Source: Agrypnia vestita
Lineage: Eukaryota > Arthropoda > Insecta > Trichoptera > Phryganeidae
Assembly: GCA_016648135.1 (NCBI GenBank)
Contig: JADDOH010004284.1
Coordinates: 62,001 to 126,000 of the forward strand
Length of the DNA: 64,000 nt
Direction of reading: 5' to 3'
Shown here: positions 57,053 to 64,000 of the stretch, piece by piece
Layout: each line of letters starts with the position of its first letter
Position numbering within the stretch: the stretch's first letter is position 1
The notes under the pieces: generated by a model
Seen by the model: only the letters and a program-made list of their open reading frames with translations
Database searches by the model: none
Told to the model about the DNA's origin: nothing
Position numbers and translations under genes: made by a program

Positions 57053-57193
57053 CTTTAGCAGCATCAGAATCTTCTGCGACAGGTCGTAGTCAAAGTTGGA
57101 GTATTTGGAGTCGGACATGTCGTAGATGAAGACGAGTCCCGCCCGCTGCGTCTCCAGAGACTGCAGCGCCACGTCCAGCTGGTAGACCACTCC
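57053..57193 (-). CDS. PTPN9: PTPN9/Ptpmeg2-like exon, CRAL-TRIO domain (exon n+1)
   Basis: A 141-nt exon on the minus strand encoding 47 residues, from GVVYQLDVALQSLETQRAGL through VFIYDMSDSKYSNFDYDLSQ to KILMLLK. It is bounded by a CTTCCCCAG acceptor and an AAG|GTAAGC donor, both phase 0. The text matches the CRAL-TRIO (Sec14-like) lipid-binding domain of non-receptor protein tyrosine phosphatase 9 (human MEG2, fly Ptpmeg2), including the LVFIYDM strand. In that family the domain binds phosphoinositides and places the phosphatase on secretory vesicles. Codon use is GC-rich against AT-rich surroundings, as expected of a real exon. The following exon (GGYPARLKK-type start) and the phosphatase domain are not found in the window, so the next intron must be long. 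Assignment is from memory of the family, not a search. Confidence 0.88.
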
Positions 57194-57276
57194 CTGGGGA
57201 AGCAGAGTGATCAAGTATGACGCAGAATATGAAAAATCATCTAGCTGGCCAGTACCCACCAGGATATAAAACTCTA

Positions 57277-57530
57277 TATATGTGGGGTAGTAAAGTGAAG
57301 GCAGCAATATCAAAAAGAAATTAATCTAGTCATCGAGATACGTAGATCGAATTCCAGATTTTATAGGAAACATAACCTATTTATTCATAACATTTATAGG
57401 AAATATGATTTTGGAAGGGATAGACATATAAAATATAGAATTAAGTACATTTTAAAATAGTTATCCTCGGTGAATGCGTTCAAAACATTTTTTTGATATT
57501 ACTGCCTTTGCTTTTATACCCCACATATGT
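57277..57530. mobile_element. MITE with ATATGTGGGGTA termini, next to an exon
   Basis: Left TATATGTGGGGTAGTAAAGT and right TTTTATACCCCACATATG are inverted repeats, extended by AAGGCAGCAATATCAAAAA opposite TTTTTGATATTACTGCCTT to about 45 nt. The left end lies about 84 bp from the splice acceptor at 57194. Motif copies occur at 25860 and 26438-26490. Confidence 0.75.
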
Positions 57531-58735
57531 AGTTACTTAAAAATATATGTAACATTTAAATTATATAAAGTTGAAAAGTTACAGGAATCCGCTATTTATG
57601 CCTAATATTAAAAGTGTTGTGAAATAAAGTTCAACGGAGAAAAACTCTTGTGTAATAAAACAAGAGAAGGCAAGAAAAGTGTGGTTTTATAATACATGGC
57701 AACATTTTCTCTTCACACATAGCAAATTGTAGAAGAAAAGAATTAATATAATTTAAATATTTCTGAAATAAAATACAACAATAATGTCGTTTTAACACAT
57801 TAAGCGCTGAAAAAATCTATACAAATTCATGTAACAAATTATCTGGATGACATTAAAGGAATCCACCAAGTAAACACCAGTCGAAATTCAAATAAACAAT
57901 TTCACCATGCAGACCTTTTTGCATCCATTGTATTAATTAAAAAAAAAGGAATGTATATTTTGATAAGCAAAATGATTCATAAATGAATTGGGTCATTAAT
58001 GAAAAATATTATAATACAGTAGTTAAAGGCCAGGGATTACGCAGTTATAAAAAATCCATTGTTTCACAACCCATTGTGTATATATATGTTCCGAGATATT
58101 GATAAACCTTGAACCCAGTTCATGATAGAAGCACATTGATTAGTAAAGCACAATGAAGAATTACTGTATTTTTCATACAACCCTGATAACTGATGCTCAC
58201 AAACAGATATGCAACATTACTAAACCTCTACATAGGCAAGCTGAGCACACACCTAAATAAATACATAAATTTGGATTTAATTTCGACTGTCCGCACTATA
58301 TCTAGAAAGATGCCAGGTAAGAAAAATAGTAAATTATGTGTCAATAGAATATGAAACTGTATAAGAGTGTATGTACGAAATGACAAAAATGTAAGGATTA
58401 AAATTTCTATTTGCGAGAGAAAATCATTCGCGCATTCCAGCAGTACAATAAAGATTTAAAGAAGTTAATAAATACTAGCTGCAACATGTCAAAAATGGCA
58501 GAATATTGGTTTGTGTCTTTGCTAAGCCCTAGCCTTTACAGCATCCTTTTGGCGCCCCACGGAGCGGCGGCCGTGGCGACATGCGTGAAACGGCCGGTTT
58601 GGTTTACTTAAACCCGGGGTTTAAGCCCCATCTCCAGCCATTTTTTTAACTGTTAATTTGAACGAAATTCCGGACATTACACAAAGCCTTCAAGTTTGTG
58701 TTTACTGGGGTATTATGCCGTGTTGTTACGACCTT
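57531..58735. other. Intronic AT-rich sequence
   Basis: A GC patch at 58555-58620 (GGCGCCCCACGGAGCGGCGG) stands out. No exon or repeat recognised. Confidence 0.3.
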
Positions 58736-58739
58736 TCGG

Positions 58740-58780
58740 GCCGACGTTTCGGATCCCATTGCAGGGTCCATCATCAGGGC
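58740..58780 (-). ncRNA. Hammerhead-like motif, minus strand
   Basis: Minus strand: GCC then CTGATGA (58777-58771), stem II GGACCC...GGGATCC with one mismatch, GAAAC, GTC (NUH) and GGC. CTGATGA and GAAA are intact here. Stem I is only about 3 bp, an extra U precedes stem II, and ACGT can form stem III only between two molecules. It is a close relative of the pair at 40800-41045. Confidence 0.5.
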
Positions 58781-58809
58781 TGATGTTGATGGTGATAATA
58801 ATTTCATAA

Positions 58810-59020
58810 TTTCCGTACACTTAACCTGGGCTAGGAGCCGAAGGTTTGAAAAGGTGCTTCCATCTTTCTCTGTCTTAAGCTAGTTGTCAAAGCCCAATCT
58901 GTCCTCATACAGTCTTTTTTACTCTTCTTCCCAGCTTAGTCTGGGGCCAGAGTACTCTTTAGTGTTGTCAAGGTATGTACATCTTTTTAGCCATTCCTGT
59001 GGCATCCGCGTGTCCATATA
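58810..59020 (-). mobile_element. Possible LINE C-terminal scrap
   Basis: On the minus strand DTRMPQEWLKR and GPRLSWEEE-stop-KRLYEDRLG recall the GRPRLxW...DR tail of LINE reverse transcriptases, but the match is short and interrupted. Confidence 0.25.
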
Positions 59021-60290
59021 TAATAAATAAATTTCTACATCAGGGCTGTCGAACCCGCAACAATTTATAAAGTAAAGACAAAATATTTTTAAGCCTTTAT
59101 ATTATAGATGAATTAAGCACATTTAATATCAGTACAGCTGCTATTATGCCAATTGTGATACAAATAAAAACATGTCTACAGGCAGGTCATACAAAATCAC
59201 GTTGCAACCTACTTATGTCTTAGTCAATCCCGAAGAAATAAATAATTTTTCATCAAAAAATGTTTTATTATAATTCATTGTAGGATTAAATTAAATAGTG
59301 CCAGTTGTTCAAAAATGTCTCACAGTGTACCTACGCTTATTTAATGGAGTCAACTTTACACTTATTTGTATTATGACTGAATATTTAGCAGCCCATTGTG
59401 TGACCAGCTATTATACTTAATTATTTTCTGCCACTAGTGACTCATTGTGAATAGGTAGTGTTTGGTGAAAACATATTCTAGTCTAGCAATGGGATGCTCG
59501 CCTAGTATCAACTGGTCAAGGGGTAAAGCTTCAAGTCCAAGAAAATTGTTGAGTTAGTCCTGTCGCTCACAGTAGTATAAAAACAATATGTATGAATATA
59601 TTATTATGTATTCTATTTACGGATAGCAATTTTTTATTTAAAAAAAATGCATCATCTGTAAAGGAAATATATAATGCTAGTGTTAGGACAGTGGTGTTAT
59701 TTGAAAGACCCGACACGACTACATCTTGAAAAGCTGTAAATAAAACGGCATAAAAATATGTAGGAAAGTTGATGAGGCCGACCCCTAGGGGTATGATGAT
59801 AAGAATGTTAAATCAGTTAGTTATTTGAGGCTAAGATTGAGTAACAATCGTGTATTCTGATCTACGTCCATAATTTTAAAATGAACATCGATAGATTATA
59901 TTGAAGTAAAATAAATTATTATTAATAAGAGTTATTTGTGATTCTATAAGTTTGCAAGTAGTGTATGTCACGCAAGAATTGCCTTTTCACTCCATAATTA
60001 AGGCGGGACCAAATGATAGCCTGTTTTCAAATCCATCACAGATTGGAAAGAAAGTTGAGCAATGTTTAATTATGATGGAATCACTAAATCAATGAAATTG
60101 AACACAACAGAATGTGTGAGATAGCCACACAAGATAGCAAATGGCTTCTTACCCAGATAAAATATTACAACATATATCGGAGATTATTTTGAAAATTCAC
60201 TGAGTATTAATTCACAGAAATAATGTAGCAAGATAAAATTATTATCTAGACATGATTTCTCAGAATAAAGATATTACTTCCATATGCACA
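59021..60290. other. Intronic AT-rich sequence
   Basis: No exon-like coding, splice pair or repeat recognised. Confidence 0.3.
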
Positions 60291-60294
60291 TATA

Positions 60295-60812
60295 CAGGGT
60301 GTATGTAAGAGAGCTAGTCCACAATATTTTACAGGTGGATTCCTTCCTTGATTACGAGTCGAAAATGTTCAAGCCACCATGACCTAATATCAATAGTTAT
60401 GCGATATGAAAGTTTGCATTTAAAAAAATATTTCTGACTTATTTTTTACAAAACGTTAAAGTATTGTTACAGTAACTTATATAGATTACGAAAAATTAAT
60501 TCGTTTCAAAAAAAGTTAAATAAAATAATAAAAACTCTGAAAAACATCCAATTGGAAGTGGGAGGTTTTTATCATTTTATTTGACTTGTATTGAAGGGAA
60601 TAAATTTTCCATATTCCACAAAAGTTACTGCAACTATTTGTTTGTTTTGTAAAAAATAAGTCAGAAATATTGAAAAAAAAAATGCAATCTTTGATGTTGG
60701 ATATCTCCTTAAATATTGATATTAGGTCATGGCAGCTTAAACATTTTTGAATCCTAATCAAGGCAGGAATCCACCTGTAAAGTATTGCGTTTTATTAACC
60801 TGTTACACCCTG
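60295..60812. mobile_element. Fold-back element, full copy in the PTPN9-like intron
   Basis: Starts CAGGGTGTATGTAAGAGAGC with the CCACAATATTTTACAGGTGG block and ends TTAACCTGTTACACCCTG. About 240-nt arms; the central AAAACATCCAATTGGAAGTG is typical of the family. Intronic and therefore transcribed with the host gene as a hairpin. Confidence 0.88.
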
Positions 60813-61389
60813 CATATAGAGTACGGAATTATCTGTTCACGTGAAAAATATGACAAATATTATTTGACTAGTTTTAGAAATACTTGTGACCAATTTTTAT
60901 TTTAATTTTAAATTAGACACTAACCGAATACAAGGTACAAACATATTAAAAAAAAAACAATACATAGACATAGTGCAATTGGTCATAAAACTCTACACAG
61001 ATTTATTTGGTTAAGAAATATCCTAAAACTGATTAAATAATTATTCAATTACAAAATCTTCAATTCCTTGTTTTATTATTACATATTCCAAATACATTAT
61101 TAGGAGATAGACAGGCAGGCCCTTTTTATATACATGCATTATTTGCCTTGTTTACTGGAGAATATTAGAAAACAAGATGCACCGTGATGAGCATAAGAAA
61201 TCAAAGTGGTTTGTTCACTGTATAATTTATACTAATGAATATTTTAAACTTTGAGTGATAAGATAAAATTTGTATAATTATTGACAGAATTTTACAGGTG
61301 ACCAGGATGTACAATTGTCAAATTATGTACAATTCACAAATCTTGCACGTTTTGCATTACATAATCGTGATATGTAAAAATTTATAACC

Positions 61390-61815
61390 TCCAAAAACGT
61401 AGAGAAATCACTGAGTTAATCACCATATTCAAAATATTAAACAGCCACCCTGATGTGCCTTCGTTACTGGGCCAAATGAAATTCAATATCCCTTCCTGTA
61501 GACTCAGAAATAATGAAGTGTTTCTCCTTAGTCATCATAGAACCAATTATGGATTTCATGCTCCCATGTCACGGTTATGTCGTCTTATAAATTCAAGACA
61601 GGATCTGGACTTCTTTGGTGTAAGTCTGTCCAGATTTAAACAATCTCTGATTAGATAGTCCAGACCTTGTCTCCATCTTGTTAGTAATTTTCATTTGTCC
61701 TTGCTTTTGTATTTAAATTTCTATATTTTTTATTCTGATGTACTATATATTGTTCATGTTATGTATTATATTTTATTGGACTATGTCCGTTAATATCAAT
61801 AAATAAATAAATATT
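61390..61815 (+). mobile_element. LINE 3' end, TNYGFHAPMSRLCR family
   Basis: Reads FKILNSHPDVPSLLGQMKFN, then LRNNEVFLLSHHRTNYGFHA, PMSRLCRLINSR and DLDFFGVSLSRFKQSL, the closing blocks of a CR1/jockey-type reverse-transcriptase ORF. About 150 nt of 3' UTR end in AATAAATAAATAAAT at 61798-61812. It lies antisense in the host intron, ending about 67 bp from the exon at 61882. Confidence 0.88.
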
Positions 61816-61881
61816 TAAACAAATAGTTTTTCATCGCCCTCAAGATATTACCCGATAAGACAATTTCACGAAATAGAATAC

Positions 61882-61971
61882 CTGCAGAGTAGTCTGATGG
61901 GTGGAAGCCTGCGGACAGTGAAGATGAGCCGTGAACACTGCTATGGCTGCGCCCATGGCATCCCTGCTGGG
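61882..61971 (-). CDS. PTPN9: PTPN9/Ptpmeg2-like exon, CRAL-TRIO domain (exon n)
   Basis: A 90-nt minus-strand exon encoding 30 residues, PSRDAMGAAIAVFTAHLHCP then QASTHQTTLQ, between a TTAATTTCAG acceptor and a CAG|GTATTC donor. It is phase 0 at both ends and joins in frame to the exon at 57053-57193: ...HQTTLQ + GVVYQL... The joined text follows the CRAL-TRIO order of PTPN9 family proteins (RDP.GA.IALFTA...LQ..VYQLD.A..S.ETQR.GLVFIYDM). Upstream exons, encoding the N-terminal CRAL-TRIO-N helices, should lie beyond the right edge or were not recognised between 61972 and 64000. Confidence 0.85.
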
Positions 61972-62755
61972 CTGAAATTAACAGAATGCCAGAATAATTA
62001 TATATGTCACAATAACAGAGGCAAATTAAGGATAGCGGCAAAAAATAAATTACTGCAAATTTTTTCAATATCTTATATTGTGTTATTTCACTAACACAAT
62101 GCGAAACAAAAAAAAAGTTCAATAAAGTATTGAAGAGCTGATAATAAAAGATAATGACAAGTTACATTTCATTGAAACAATATACATTTTATAACATATT
62201 TTTTAAATAACTACACAGGAGGTGAATAAAAGATCCCACTGTACATAAAGAGTTATCAGTAGGTTTCTTTAACTAGAAAGATAGCGGTGAGTAATAAGAT
62301 AACATTATTTTTCAAAAATACATTTTTATCATCATTTTGTTGCAGTTTCACATTTCATGGGGTTTTTTATTCGTATAAGATTTATGAAACTGCTTGATTA
62401 TACATTTTAAAAGCACCTTCTTCCTATATTCCTTAAGTATCTCTGGAGAGAAAATCTAAATATTTTGAAAATCTAATAATTTCCAATGTGTTTGACATGT
62501 GTAAAGTGTCATGTTCATTTGTAGGAGCATTCCTGCTTGCTGGACTTCTTCATGGGGATTCATTACCGAGAATTGATATCAAAAAGAGGAAAAGCCGAAG
62601 CTGCCACCACAAAAAAGAATACGCACAATTAAATTGACTAATTACAATAATCAAATACTGAATTTCTGAGAAAGTGTAATCTTGTGATAAAGTGGGACTC
62701 TTGTAGAATGAATTGAAGTAACTGATATAATAACATACATTTATTATAAATACAT
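61972..62755. other. Presumed upstream intron of the PTPN9-like gene
   Basis: AT-rich. No splice-bounded coding segment that I can support. Confidence 0.35.
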
Positions 62756-62760
62756 ATATA

Positions 62761-62920
62761 CAGGCTGTTACATAGCTAGTTATCCAAACTTCAATCGACT
62801 TCTTGATTCAATTTTGAGTAGAAAATGTTCCTACACTTCAATTCACTATTTTGAATATTTATAACATATTTTTTGTTAAAACATTGAAAATTTAATAAAT
62901 TATTTTTAATGTTGTAATTT
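62761..62920. mobile_element. Fold-back element, decayed left-end fragment
   Basis: CAGGCTGTTACATAGCTAGT, TTGAGTAGAAAATGTTC and ACATATTTTTTGTTAAAACA track the left arm of the family with many substitutions. An old copy. Confidence 0.55.
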
Positions 62921-63621
62921 ATAAATAATGATGTAGTGTTTGTGCATAATGATATCGCTATCACAGTATCTATAAACATATCTCGTGCTCACGGTATGGC
63001 GTCAGAGCGAGGGAAGTTGACGTGCCGCCTGCGCATATGGGGGCTGTCGAGCCAGTGAGATTCGTGTAAAGGAGTACTATACAAATATCTAATATGAAAT
63101 TAATAAATTTAATACTGAAATTTACAATAAAAGTTATTAAGATCTTGCGCATTTGAAATGACCACACACAAACTGGTGTACGTGAGGTTTCTACAAACAA
63201 TAAAGCATTTGAGTATGATGGATTCAAAGAAATAGACTATTTTCGTACGGAAGAAAGGATTTGTGTTTGAATAACACATGCTGTTGTATTGTTTGGCTAT
63301 GGCAATGCAGGCTAACTGCACTATTAGTTCAATGTCAATGGCATTGGTGTTATATTGATCTACCTCAAAAAGCTACACAGTGAGTGAGAGATGACGAGAT
63401 AGTCTGCAGTAGCCGAGACATAAAAAGTTAACTTAATTATAAATTGATAACTCTGTAATATGAGAAAGAAAGAAAAAAAAAAAGAAAGAATAAATTTCAT
63501 TCAAAATTAACAGATTTATCTATGCTCGAAGTTTGGGTAACTGACGCTGTTACATGTATCAGGATTTCAATATTCTCTGCTGGTACCTATTTGTCCATTA
63601 GCTAGCTTCGAAGCATGCTTT

Positions 63622-63947
63622 AGGTCTTTTCATATAAGCAAATGAGTTAATGAGGGTACAGTGCGTAATACGCGCATTCTTTCGTTGTGTTAAGTTTACG
63701 GCTACGCCCCTCTCATATCCGTAAACTTAACACAATGAAATAATGCGCGTGTTATGCACCGTATAGATCTTTTCATATAAGCTTGCAATTGAGTTAGTGT
63801 GGGTACAGTGCGTAATACGCGCATTGTTTTGTTGTGTTAAGTTTAAGGATACGCCCCTCTCGTATCCATAAACTTAACACAATGAAACAATGACCGTATT
63901 ACGTACAGTACACATACTAAATCAATTGCAAGCTTTTATGAAAAGAG
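63622..63947. repeat. Two tandem hairpin units
   Basis: Unit 1 (63655-63764) and unit 2 (63770-63945) each read ...CAGTGCGTAATACGCGCATT, GTTGTGTTAAGTTTA, GCCCCTCTC as loop, then the inverse TAAACTTAACACAAT and a partial inverse of the outer part. Unit 2 is longer: its outer arms CATATAAGCTTGCAATTGAG and CAATTGCAAGCTTTTATG also pair. Unit 1 has lost its right outer arm. Confidence 0.9.
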
Positions 63948-63961
63948 CTATACACAAAGCT

Positions 63962-63964
63962 ACG

Positions 63965-63996
<32 letters not shown>

Positions 63997-63997
63997 G
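63962..63997. repeat. (GACA)n microsatellite
   Basis: About eight GACA/GACG units directly after the hairpins and running to the window edge. Confidence 0.95.
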
Positions 63998-64000
63998 ATG

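Larger units (their letters stand above)
57194..61881 (-). other. Intron of the PTPN9-like gene (4688 bp)
   Basis: Runs from GTATTC beside the upstream exon to CTTCCCCAG beside the downstream exon. It contains a MITE (57277-57530), a hammerhead-like motif (58740-58780), a possible LINE scrap (58810-59020), a full fold-back element (60295-60812) and a LINE end (61390-61815). The elements account for about a third of it; the rest is unannotated AT-rich DNA. Confidence 0.8.

Noticed and set aside
62520..62590. Minus-strand text MNPHEEVQQAG resembling the NPHEEP segment that precedes the CRAL-TRIO exon in PTPN9
   Set aside because: Similarity stops after HEE, there is no acceptor/donor pair at the right places and the expected KFTIL segment is absent, so I treat it as chance.
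23411..62920. Target-site duplications for the fold-back family
   Set aside because: Flanks are all TA-rich (TATA before, TATA after) and 8-bp, 4-bp and TA options all fit some copies by chance, so superfamily is left open.

Overview
This is an AT-rich animal nuclear window with almost no protein-coding content, best read as an insect (at least arthropod) intergenic-to-intronic stretch crowded with mobile-element remains. The insect call rests on two spliced exons whose translation looks like the CRAL-TRIO domain of an insect PTPN9/Ptpmeg2 orthologue, a mariner element, insect-style Helitron termini and a degenerate TTAGG-like tract. I cannot place the order or species. Nothing prokaryotic (operons, CRISPR, IS elements) is present.

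Layout. 1-13 kb: LINE 3' fragments of several families, two copies of a tRNA-derived SINE on the minus strand, two hAT-like MITEs, and an internally deleted mariner (11473-12577) with intact TIRs, TA duplications and a broken transposase. 13-30 kb: more LINE ends, a MITE family with TACTCCC termini, fold-back elements, a 408-bp TTAATTAA-ended MITE, tandem duplications and GC-rich islands. 30-40 kb: two strongly CpG-rich islands (30.84-31.32 and 39.53-39.90 kb), transposase scraps, a Helitron 3' end and a cluster of fold-back copies. 40-54 kb: a head-to-head pair of hammerhead-ribozyme-like motifs, a hAT MITE with an exact 8-bp target duplication, the best hammerhead-like motif (45953-45994), a near-perfect 230-bp palindrome, a possible LTR, a LINE, and a complete short Helitron (52645-53160). 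54-64 kb: the only recognisable host gene, on the minus strand: exons at 61882-61971 and 57053-57193, both phase 0, separated by a 4688-bp intron holding a MITE, a hammerhead-like motif, a fold-back element and a LINE end. The window closes with two tandem hairpins and a (GACA)n microsatellite.

The most interesting items are: (1) a 516-bp Helitron carrying a dense array of heat-shock-factor half-sites, including six perfectly spaced alternating nGAAn units at 53075-53102; (2) five hammerhead-like sequences, one of which keeps stem I, a 6-bp stem II and a self-complementary stem III, with a core change that looks like CpG decay; (3) an abundant fold-back family of about 520 bp (at least eleven full, half or partial copies) with exchangeable termini. 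Because nearly everything here is repeat-derived, most open reading frames are chance or element remnants, and the functional content is one small part of one gene plus possible regulatory islands.
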